A stretch of DNA of 38,176 bases, taken from Deltaproteobacteria bacterium. Lineage in GTDB: Bacteria; UBA10199; JADGCS01. Location of the stretch: positions 1 through 38,176 of the forward strand of contig JADGCS010000037.1 in NCBI GenBank assembly GCA_015228875.1. Reading direction: 5' to 3'. How positions within the stretch are numbered: position 1 is the first letter of the stretch; each line of letters begins with the position of its first letter. The position numbers were made by a program, and so were the translations under genes. The notes beneath the pieces were generated by a model. That model saw nothing but the letters and a program-made list of their open reading frames with translations. It did no database searches and had not been told where the DNA came from. Positions 15,407-23,664 of this stretch are shown piece by piece.

Positions 15407-18400
15407 ATGCAGGTGTTGTCCTGGTAATAGAGGCACTTTTCGCAGGCGGTTTTGTTTTTGGTCAAAGAGAATTTGTTTTGTGCGAGCATTGATGAGTAAT
15501 CGGTGTAGAGTGTTTTAAGGTCAGCTTCAAAGTTTTTGAGGGCCTCTGCCGTGTGTTCGCGGACGCGGTATGTTGGTCCGTTTGTAAAAATAATCATGGT
15601 CTCTGTTTTGGAAATGTTGAATCTTCTGCAGACCGCAAGGGCATAACATTTCATCTGAAACGAGAACTGTGCGGTGAGTCTGTCAAGGTCGTCTGTGTTT
15701 GATATGTGGTGTGTCTTAAAATCAATGATGACCCATTTTTTTTCTCCCGACGGTGATTTGGTCTTGATGAGTTTGTCGATCTGACCCGTGAGAATGAATG
15801 ACTCAAGCCTCGTTGAAAATTCTATCTCTTCGTGTGACTCCAGATTGTTAAATAAAATTTCCCGAAATAACGGATCACTTTTTAGTTTGTTAAAGAGAAG
15901 ATTGATCTCGGTCCTCATGCTGCCGCTGTGCTCGATAATGTGATGATTAAACAGGGCTTGATCAATCACATCATCGAGGCTTACGTTCTCCCGGCAGTCA
16001 AAGTTTTGCAGGACTTCGTGAAACACGTTTCCCCGTTCAACAGGCGAGATGCGGGTTTTGGTCTGAGGCTTGGGGTCTGTGCCGAGGGGCGTGATATTTC
16101 GTATCGGGCGAATTCTTTTAAGGTATCTCAATTCAAATCGTTTCGGGCATTGGGCAAAAGTTTCAATCTCTGTGACCGTAAAAAACGGGACGCGTGCAGC
16201 AAGAGAACACGCAAGGGGTGTTAAATGTGCAGCCGTAGAAGGTGTGGCATCGTGCGGTCTGGAACCATCGGAAAAAAGAGGACCATCTTCTCCGGCATGA
16301 TCCTGTGCCTTTGCATAACCCTTGCTGTGACATCCCGATGGCATTTGCCGCAGGACTGCGGGCTCTGCGTTGGAGAGCCAGTACAGCCATTCGTTAAAAT
16401 CCTTGATTGCGGCCGTGTTTTCCGGTCTCTTTTCCATCTCGTTCATAAAGGCCTGGCTTGGGCGGGTTGGAAAAAAATAGAGTGATTTTTTTGCCCGTGT
16501 CAGTGCAACATAAACGAGTCTTGTGAGTTCTTCCTGATCGAGCTTTGTGGCAGCATCTCTGACCTGTTGATAATCCTCGGTTTCATCAAGCTGGTACTGG
16601 AGTGTTTTTTCGCGTTCACAGTCGTGTGTCTTGAAGATAAATCCCTCATTTTCACGACAGACAAACAGGGGCGACTCGTTGGTTTTTTTGGCCCCCGGGA
16701 TAAGAAAGACGTGATCAAACTCCAGTCCCTTTGCCCCGTGAATGGTGAGGAGCCTGATCCCTTTGGGTTCGTCTACCGTGGCGCTGGTGACAGAATCCAG
16801 CATCTCAAGCCTGTTGATGAGCTGTTTTGTCTCGTGAAGATAATAAAGCCCCTGTTTTTCAAAAGAACGGATGGTGTTGCAGAATCTATGCGCGAGCATG
16901 GTTTCGTTGATGGTGCGAATCGGTTTTAAATCCCTGATGATGGTATCAAAAAGCTCTGCAGCAGAAAGTGTCTCGGTGATTCTGTTCCATTGGGACAGGT
17001 GATAACACAGCATTGTCCACTCATTTTTGTCCAAAGCGGGCGTAAACAGGTCGAGGGTTTGTCCCGAAAAAAGATCGCTGCTTTCGGATTTGTTGAGGTG
17101 ATCAATAAAACTTTCTGAGAAGCAGAAAAGAGGACTTCTTAAAATGCCGATTTGTGTGATCTTGTCCCGTGCTCCGGCAAGGTAGTTCATGATGTGCCAG
17201 GCGACGAGTGTCAGGGGTTCTTCAAAGTAGGATTTGTGCGTTTCGATCACCGCGTCGATACCATTTTTTAAAAAAACGCCCTGATAGATTCTCATGGGGC
17301 CACGGGCAAAGAACAGCAATGCTATTTGTTCTTCGGTGGTGCCTTTATTTTTGAGACCCAAGATGATTTTAGAGATAGCCTGTGCATATGACTCATGCTG
17401 TGCCTCGCGGTTTTTACTGCTGTCCGGGATTTCGTGGGCATAGACGATTGAATCCGGGTCTTGTTTGTCGGTGTGCCCGTGTTTGTATATTTTGTTTCCG
17501 ACAACCTTTGGAAACACCTTGTTGAAATAACTCTGCAGGGATTCTGGTGTGCGAAAGGTCTTGGTCAGGTAAATAGTTTCGCCGCCGTGATTAATTATCA
17601 TGTCGGCCATTTTTTTAAAAAGGCGGCTGTCGGCTTTTCTAAAACGATAGATGGACTGTTTGGGGTCGCCAACGATAAAGACTGTATTTATTTCGGGATT
17701 AAACAGCCTGTTGATTAATTCAAACTGTGCAGGCGAAACATCCTGGTATTCATCGACAAGGATGTGTTTAAATCTCTTTTGCAGTTTTTTTTGAACATCT
17801 GGATTTGTTTCCAGAAGCCTTAAGGTCAGGGTTTCAAGATCATCGTAGGTGACCTGCCCGCTGGATACCCTTTGTTTAAGAAAATCTTCGGCGAGAGTGC
17901 TGACGCTCGCAAGAAAATCTGTGAGTGTTTGCACGGCAACCTCATCCGGTTTGTTGATACAGAGCATCGTCTTGTTACGTAGAGAGAGATCAGGATCACG
18001 AATCAGTTGCAAAACAGTGTTTCTTAAATTGACGAGACCATAATACTTGAGAAATGTGGTCCATGTTTTGTTGTTTTCGTCGAGGTGTTTTTTTACAGCT
18101 GCAGTGATGAATGTGTCGGCAAAAAGCAGAAAGGCCGCATCGTCCATGATTTCCAAATCGGACTTTAAACCCGCTGCGGCCCCGTGTTGTCTTAAAACCT
18201 CGAGGCAGAAGGAGTGAATCGTCGAGATATTGACCTGGGGAACCTGGTCAATATCAATTTGACCGCTCGACAGGATGCGTTCTTTCATTTCGCGGCTTGC
18301 CTTTTCTGTAAAGGTAAAGGCGAGAATATTGTAGAGGGGGCAATTTTTGTCCCGATGAATGTGCAGAAAGCGCTGCGTGAGCACCGTTGTTTTTCCGGTC

Positions 18401-18480
18401 CCCGCAGAGGCAACAACCGCAAGGCTTTTATCAAGGGTCACAGCCTTTTGTTGTTCGCTTGTGAGTTGCATATCAGACAT
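15379..18480 (-). CDS. addA: AddA-like UvrD/RecB helicase-nuclease
   Basis: 1033 residues. SF1A helicase motifs in order: Q motif (LTSEQQKAV), Walker A ASAGTGKTT (24-32), TFTEKAS, Walker B VDEYQDVSPAQ, GDPKQSIYRFR, TIHGAKGLEFD and VYVALTRAKKSLYF. A C-terminal PD-(D/E)XK nuclease follows: GNVFHEVLQ, GQIDKL (about 898) and VIIDFKTHH (about 920). Cysteines in FAQCPKRF (about 783) and CEKCLYYQDNTC (about 1012-1023) suggest an Fe-S staple in this nuclease too. The ATG at 18480 is chosen because it overlaps the addB-like stop (ATGTCTGA), meaning translational coupling. A longer frame to 18573 would run antisense-free through the partner's coding DNA and is less likely. Role: double-strand break end processing with its partner. 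Confidence 0.9.
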   Translation of the reverse strand: MSDMQLTSEQQKAVTLDKSLAVVASAGTGKTTVLTQRFLHIHRDKNCPLYNILAFTFTEKASREMKERILSSGQIDIDQVPQVNISTIHSFCLEVLRQHGAAAGLKSDLEIMDDAAFLLFADTFITAAVKKHLDENNKTWTTFLKYYGLVNLRNTVLQLIRDPDLSLRNKTMLCINKPDEVAVQTLTDFLASVSTLAEDFLKQRVSSGQVTYDDLETLTLRLLETNPDVQKKLQKRFKHILVDEYQDVSPAQFELINRLFNPEINTVFIVGDPKQSIYRFRKADSRLFKKMADMIINHGGETIYLTKTFRTPESLQSYFNKVFPKVVGNKIYKHGHTDKQDPDSIVYAHEIPDSSKNREAQHESYAQAISKIILGLKNKGTTEEQIALLFFARGPMRIYQGVFLKNGIDAVIETHKSYFEEPLTLVAWHIMNYLAGARDKITQIGILRSPLFCFSESFIDHLNKSESSDLFSGQTLDLFTPALDKNEWTMLCYHLSQWNRITETLSAAELFDTIIRDLKPIRTINETMLAHRFCNTIRSFEKQGLYYLHETKQLINRLEMLDSVTSATVDEPKGIRLLTIHGAKGLEFDHVFLIPGAKKTNESPLFVCRENEGFIFKTHDCEREKTLQYQLDETEDYQQVRDAATKLDQEELTRLVYVALTRAKKSLYFFPTRPSQAFMNEMEKRPENTAAIKDFNEWLYWLSNAEPAVLRQMPSGCHSKGYAKAQDHAGEDGPLFSDGSRPHDATPSTAAHLTPLACSLAARVPFFTVTEIETFAQCPKRFELRYLKRIRPIRNITPLGTDPKPQTKTRISPVERGNVFHEVLQNFDCRENVSLDDVIDQALFNHHIIEHSGSMRTEINLLFNKLKSDPLFREILFNNLESHEEIEFSTRLESFILTGQIDKLIKTKSPSGEKKWVIIDFKTHHISNTDDLDRLTAQFSFQMKCYALAVCRRFNISKTETMIIFTNGPTYRVREHTAEALKNFEADLKTLYTDYSSMLAQNKFSLTKNKTACEKCLYYQDNTCMGSGPDMGQ

Positions 18481-21022
18481 AACCGCAGATCCTCTTGTAG
18501 TCACAGTAGTGACAGGTGTTGTCGTCGAGCGGGGCGGGATCAAACAGGCCCTGATGAATGCCTTTGACGGCATCGGCGATCCTGTTTTTTACTGCCACCT
18601 GTATCGATTCCCAATCGTCAAGGGTGATTTGGGAGCGCTTGTGCATCAGGTTGGCATCGGCGGATGCGGCAAAACTGATACCCTTGATCTCGTTTTTTTT
18701 AAGCATGTAGTAATAGGCACCGGCGGGGGTGTAATCAGGATAGAGATTTTTTTGCACAGCCATAAGATACAACGGGAGCTGCAGAGAGGTGCCTGATTTA
18801 ATATCGCTGATGGGTCCGACATTGCCGGTTTTGTAATCGATGACAGAAAAATTTTTTTTGGATCTGTTGATGTCGATCCTGTCGATGCGCCCCCTGATGC
18901 CGATGGACTCTCCCTCGATGAGGATGTCGAAGGGGTTTGTCTTTGTGTCGCCAAAGGCCCATTCATAATGTTTGGGGGCGGTTTTCTTTTTTTCCTCGTG
19001 AAAGTTCTGGGCTTCAATGTTGATCATTTCGAGGATGGTCTTGTAACAGCGCCAGGCATAAAACTCGACGACGCTGCTGTTATATTTTTTAAAAATCTCA
19101 TCCTTGTCGATCTCTTGCTGTATGATGAAACCCAGACGTTTGCCCAGTTTATCCCTGTACGATTTGTATTCGAGACCCTCGATGTAGTCGGACTCGTTTT
19201 CTTTGATCAGCCTCTGCAGAACACGGTGCACAAAACTTCCCTTGGCATCGGCTTTTGGTTCGTATTCCTCCCGTTCAACGGCCCCAAGGCGGAGCCTGCA
19301 CGCGGCATAGTACCTGTACGGGCATGTGATGTATTCCTGCAGCTGGGAGATCGAAAAGGCCTTCTTTTTGGATTTAAAATAATCTGCTGTTTTTGGCTGC
19401 GCAGGTTGTGCGGCGGGGGTGTCTGTGGGGACGGGGGCGGGTTGTGTGCCCGGAATAAGCGGGCCTTGTGCAAGGGCAAGGGACGTCGTTGGTTTCCCTC
19501 CAAAATCAAGATGCGCCCGTGTAAAAATGAGCGACCTTGCGAGAAAGGAGAGATGTTTTGTCTTTTCAAGCGCAGTTTTGAGTCTGTAGGAAGGGGATTC
19601 AAGAATTTCTGCAAAATCTTTTTTTGTGTAGAGGTAGGGTGAAAAAAAAGAGGGCGTCAGTGCCTTTGACAGATTTTCTAAATTGAGTCCCGGAAAAAAA
19701 AGATGTCTGTCCCAAAAACCATGCATGCCGTCGATATTTGTGATGACCAGCTGTTCGTTAAGGCTGTCTGGGGGGATGGTGAGCTGATTGAGGTGTTCCT
19801 GCAAAAAGACCTTTTTGTCGGCATGAGAGATCTGGCTGGAGAGGTCTCTTAACAGTTCGTCGATAAAGGTAAACCGGGACAGTGTGTCCTCAACGGCTGC
19901 GTGCGACCTTAATTTTTGAGCTGTAAAATAATTATTCTGATCCCTGAATATTTTGAGGAGTGTCTCTTTCTGGAAAGAGGGGGCCTCTTTTTCCTGACTG
20001 ACAGATTGCGTCTTTGCTGCTTGTGTCTTTAACAAAAACAACGGGCAGAGGTTGTGGTTCTGTGTGGTCTGGCAGGCGACAGGGATGTTGTTTTCAAAAA
20101 GCCTTTGAGACAGGGGGGTGGTATAATCATGACTCGGGACAACGACAGCGATATCTGCAGGGCTTGTTCCTGCCTGGATTTGTTTTTTAATCTCCTGGCA
20201 GATCCACTCTATTTCGTGGAAGGGTGTTTTAAATTCATAAATGCTGTGTGTGTTTTGGGTCTCGGTATTAATATACAGGGAGTCATCACTGAGTGATCCA
20301 AGGTCCTCGTAAATATTGCTGAGGGATGCGGTCTGTTGCGCAAACTCTTCGTCGTAGAAGATGTGGATGTCAAGACCAGGCACATATTCCTTGAGTTTGC
20401 GGATGATTTCGCGATGGCCTGGTTTGAGCGGGTAGATACCGGATATGTAGAGAGTCCTTTTGGGTTGGATTGTAAAGTGTCCGTCCTTGATGATCTTGAG
20501 GGTTTCAAGGGAGAGGTCTCCCATATCAAAATAATGCCGTTTACGAAGTTCATCCTGATAGGACTTAAACAGATCAAAGACGTGAGGGGTGGTGATGTGC
20601 TCGTTAAAAATTTTTTCTGCGGCCTCGGGACCAAGCCCGCAGGATTTGATCTGGTTAAAGAAACAATAAAACTCATGGACTTTTTTTAAAGGGTCGGGGG
20701 TCTTGTTAAAAAGACCGGGAAAGCGGGTCAGGCAGAGCAGGTACAAGAGGTAGAGGCAAAGATCCTTGTCGGCAACGTGGACACGAGCGGTGTGTTGTTT
20801 GACAGATTGTAAAAGAAAATCGTTCCATGTGATTATGTTTCGGCCCATGATCATTGCGGGCGTCTGTTGATCGAGCAGCCACGACTTATGCTGCAAGACA
20901 GCATTTTTATCGGGGACCACAACCAGGTAATCCTGGGAAGATGGGTCTCCTTTCTTGACGAGTTCGACAAGTTGGTGTCTTTTGGCATGCGAGGGGGGGC
21001 CATGATAAAGATGGACGGGCAT
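18473..21022 (-). CDS. addB: AddB-like PD-(D/E)XK nuclease with inactive helicase fold
   Basis: 849 residues, shorter than the roughly 1150 of classical AddB. The N-terminus begins YHGPPSHAKRHQL, a Walker A-like loop in which the last glycine is replaced, so the helicase half is probably inactive. The C-terminal nuclease has FSISQLQEYITCPYRYYA (about 550), GSFVHRVLQ, GRIDRIDI (about 710) and VIDYKTG (about 729). C560 plus CHYCDYKRIC near the end form the four-cysteine iron-sulphur staple known from AddB/Cas4-like nucleases. It is the first gene of the pair, its stop overlapping the addA-like start. It should form the heterodimer that resects DNA ends. The window shows no Chi-related information. 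Confidence 0.87.
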   Translation of the reverse strand: MPVHLYHGPPSHAKRHQLVELVKKGDPSSQDYLVVVPDKNAVLQHKSWLLDQQTPAMIMGRNIITWNDFLLQSVKQHTARVHVADKDLCLYLLYLLCLTRFPGLFNKTPDPLKKVHEFYCFFNQIKSCGLGPEAAEKIFNEHITTPHVFDLFKSYQDELRKRHYFDMGDLSLETLKIIKDGHFTIQPKRTLYISGIYPLKPGHREIIRKLKEYVPGLDIHIFYDEEFAQQTASLSNIYEDLGSLSDDSLYINTETQNTHSIYEFKTPFHEIEWICQEIKKQIQAGTSPADIAVVVPSHDYTTPLSQRLFENNIPVACQTTQNHNLCPLFLLKTQAAKTQSVSQEKEAPSFQKETLLKIFRDQNNYFTAQKLRSHAAVEDTLSRFTFIDELLRDLSSQISHADKKVFLQEHLNQLTIPPDSLNEQLVITNIDGMHGFWDRHLFFPGLNLENLSKALTPSFFSPYLYTKKDFAEILESPSYRLKTALEKTKHLSFLARSLIFTRAHLDFGGKPTTSLALAQGPLIPGTQPAPVPTDTPAAQPAQPKTADYFKSKKKAFSISQLQEYITCPYRYYAACRLRLGAVEREEYEPKADAKGSFVHRVLQRLIKENESDYIEGLEYKSYRDKLGKRLGFIIQQEIDKDEIFKKYNSSVVEFYAWRCYKTILEMINIEAQNFHEEKKKTAPKHYEWAFGDTKTNPFDILIEGESIGIRGRIDRIDINRSKKNFSVIDYKTGNVGPISDIKSGTSLQLPLYLMAVQKNLYPDYTPAGAYYYMLKKNEIKGISFAASADANLMHKRSQITLDDWESIQVAVKNRIADAVKGIHQGLFDPAPLDDNTCHYCDYKRICGYV

Positions 21023-21243
21023 ATTTTCTTTATAAGGGGCACTGATTTTGTTTTCAAGTGGACATACGGGTAAAGGGGTAAAAAACGTGTCTTCGCCAAA
21101 TTAAGGGCCCTACACAACACTCGTGGGTATAACACGTTGTTTTTTCGACAAAAAATAAAACGAGCACAGGGCATAAGGCACGCAACATTCCCCCAGTTTT
21201 ACCGATAATCTATCAAGACACCTTGGCACCGCATTTATTTAAT

Positions 21244-23634
21244 ATGCAGACTCCAAGAATCACAATGGGTTCTGTTCCCTTGACACAGTTGACTCCGGCT
21301 GGTGCGCAGCCCGCAGCATCGTTGTCTCCAACTGCATCTGCGGCCCCCCAAGCACATCAAGCGGATCAATGGACAAGGGTCCATCATGGTACCCAACCGG
21401 CAAGGCCTGCAGTAACAAAGATCGCCCCCCCGCTATACTCTCCCGAAATGTCGGAGGCATTTGACGGACAGTTTTTGAGCAGAGATTGCGCGGCAGAGGT
21501 TGCTGTGCCTCCCCCGTGTTCTGCTGTGCATGAGGCCCCTGTTGTAAATGAATCCCCTGTTGTGGATGAGTCCCCCCTCGAGATCAAACACCCCCTTGTT
21601 ACCAACGTTCAAATCACCCACGAGAGCACCAGCAACACACAGATTCGCGTATTTGGAGGGCGGCAAGGGGCATTGCTTTGCGGAATCGATCTCTGTGAAG
21701 AAAAAACAAACGAGGGAATAAATCTCAAGGTCTACATTGCAGTAGAAAAGAAAGATTCCCTGTTCACCAAAAGCGGGATTGATGCGGCTGTGATGGCGGC
21801 CATATTGAGGTTGTCCCTTGTTCACGGTTATTCATCTTTAAGCATCTCAGCAGAGGATGACTGCGTTACCGAATACACAAACACACATTACCGATTTAAT
21901 CTTGGTTCGATAGTTAATGGAACAAAGTTCTGCGGGGGGACATACAGATTAAATGGATCAACAGCACAAAAGGAGGCTGCCGATTTACGGACAACGGTCT
22001 GGCGGCATTGTATGGTGTGGTGGCATCGTACGAGGGGGGGGGCCGCATTTCGGGCGTCTTCGAGGGGACAGATTTACATTGAGCGTTTGTCGCGGTTGGG
22101 CATCGATCTTGGTGATGCTGCAACGCCCCCCGCGAGATTAGGCAGTCGTGTTTATCTTTACCCGTCTGAATTTACCAAACTGTTTGGCCGTCTCTCTCTG
22201 GTGTGGGAGGGGAGGGTCACGGCGGAACAGGTTGAGAGGGTGGGGCGTCACGCCGCGAAAAAGGCATCACTTTATGAGAAAGAGGTTCAACGCCGTTTGA
22301 CACCGCATGCTTCTGCTTCAGGTCACAACATGCCGGTGTTGCCCGGATTAAGTGATCGCAGCGCTTTACCCGATAGATTTAAGGAAATAATAGTCCCGCG
22401 GATCAGTGTAAAATCCCCCCTGTCTCTTCTCAAGGCCGCCCATGGTATCACGTTTTTTCTTAATCATGATGACCACGTTCCGGTGACGGCCCATGATTAC
22501 ATTGAGCTCGCACGTTCATTTTTTGTCAGCGGCAGTTTTCTTGAGGCCGCGCTGGTCTTTGATGAGCTTTTTCTGCGCTTAAGGGGGACCACAGATTCCG
22601 GTATGTCTCCCATCGATCTCGATGGCATCAGGCACTATTTTCATGTTGCAGGTGATTTATGGCTTGAGAGTGAGGATAAAAATCCCGAAGGAGATTATTT
22701 TAACGACCTGTCATCACAAAAGGCCCGCATCTTTTTTTATGTTTATACGGGCCAAGTCCTCAGACCTTCACGTCTCATGGACGCTTTTATGACACCCGGC
22801 GAGGGGTTTGTTTTTCCTCATTTTGCGCTCAGAAAAAAAGACAACGGGTCGTTTGTTGTTGATGTCACGGCCTCCTATCACACGGAATATCAGGGGGATG
22901 TTGTGGTAACCATAGAACGTGACCCCGCAACACGGGACACCCTGTGCAAAGTCCATCCCTTTACCCTTCTCTATCGTGGCAAGGCCATTCCGGATGAAAC
23001 GCAGGGAAGGCTTGATGCCGCCCTTGCTGGGGTAGTGGGCGAGTTCTCCAAAAACAACGTGACGGCCGCAGTGCATAATACTTCTGCGAGGATCACACCC
23101 ATGACGACCCGTATCCCCTCCGACAAACTCACAGAGGCCGTTGCCTCTATTGTGGCGAGTTGGCTTGTCAAGAGGGCAACGGAGGGGCTTGAGACAGAAG
23201 AGGGGATGATTGCCGTTCCGTTAGAACCGCAGAATTTTTTTATCATCAGGGATGAAAGTGGTGCCGAGAAAATCAGATTTATAGGCAGGGGAGAGGCACG
23301 CAGCGTTTCTTTGGAGCAATTGATAAGAGATTTATTATTAACATTTGTATCCACGCAGGCAGAAGAACAAAGAACCCCTGAACAATGGGAAGACATTGTG
23401 GCAAAGGGAGTTGGCAAGGGCTTTGTGCATTATCTGAGGGATGAAATCATCCTGGCCGCAATCCCAGGCGACAAGCGGCAGGAAAGACTCGAGGTCATGA
23501 TGTTTGAAACCGACAGGCTGTCAAGACTTGGCCCCGTTTTTTCTGGGAGTGCCGAAAAAATCAGGCAGATGACACACAGGTACCTGACCCAGAGTGCTGT
23601 GCGGGAAAAGGCAGAGATGATGGGGCCGCAATAA
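21244..23634 (+). CDS. Uncharacterised protein, possible GNAT-like segment
   Basis: About 796 residues from the ATG at 21244; a TTG at 21223 would add seven. Neither has a clear ribosome site. No signal peptide. Residues 1-110 are low-complexity Ala/Pro/Thr-rich with the near-repeat VVNESPVVDESP. Residues 132-225 alternate strands and a long helix and end SISAEDDCVTEY then THYRFNLG, which resembles the end of a GNAT acetyltransferase fold. This is a weak resemblance only. The rest (beta-rich about 510-620, helical 650-796) is not recognised. Tandem prolines and glycines in codons near 22031-22045 come from a G-run (GGGGGGG) that could hide an indel, but the frame stays open. Divergent from addB-like, convergent with the lipoprotein gene. 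No function is assigned. Confidence 0.75.
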   Translation: MQTPRITMGSVPLTQLTPAGAQPAASLSPTASAAPQAHQADQWTRVHHGTQPARPAVTKIAPPLYSPEMSEAFDGQFLSRDCAAEVAVPPPCSAVHEAPVVNESPVVDESPLEIKHPLVTNVQITHESTSNTQIRVFGGRQGALLCGIDLCEEKTNEGINLKVYIAVEKKDSLFTKSGIDAAVMAAILRLSLVHGYSSLSISAEDDCVTEYTNTHYRFNLGSIVNGTKFCGGTYRLNGSTAQKEAADLRTTVWRHCMVWWHRTRGGAAFRASSRGQIYIERLSRLGIDLGDAATPPARLGSRVYLYPSEFTKLFGRLSLVWEGRVTAEQVERVGRHAAKKASLYEKEVQRRLTPHASASGHNMPVLPGLSDRSALPDRFKEIIVPRISVKSPLSLLKAAHGITFFLNHDDHVPVTAHDYIELARSFFVSGSFLEAALVFDELFLRLRGTTDSGMSPIDLDGIRHYFHVAGDLWLESEDKNPEGDYFNDLSSQKARIFFYVYTGQVLRPSRLMDAFMTPGEGFVFPHFALRKKDNGSFVVDVTASYHTEYQGDVVVTIERDPATRDTLCKVHPFTLLYRGKAIPDETQGRLDAALAGVVGEFSKNNVTAAVHNTSARITPMTTRIPSDKLTEAVASIVASWLVKRATEGLETEEGMIAVPLEPQNFFIIRDESGAEKIRFIGRGEARSVSLEQLIRDLLLTFVSTQAEEQRTPEQWEDIVAKGVGKGFVHYLRDEIILAAIPGDKRQERLEVMMFETDRLSRLGPVFSGSAEKIRQMTHRYLTQSAVREKAEMMGPQ

Positions 23635-23664
23635 ATTGTGATGGCAGATTCAAGTCTCTGCTTG

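Noticed and set aside
18968-19642. 224-codon plus-strand frame
   Set aside because: Antisense to the well-supported addB-like gene; composition is what the complementary strand would give.
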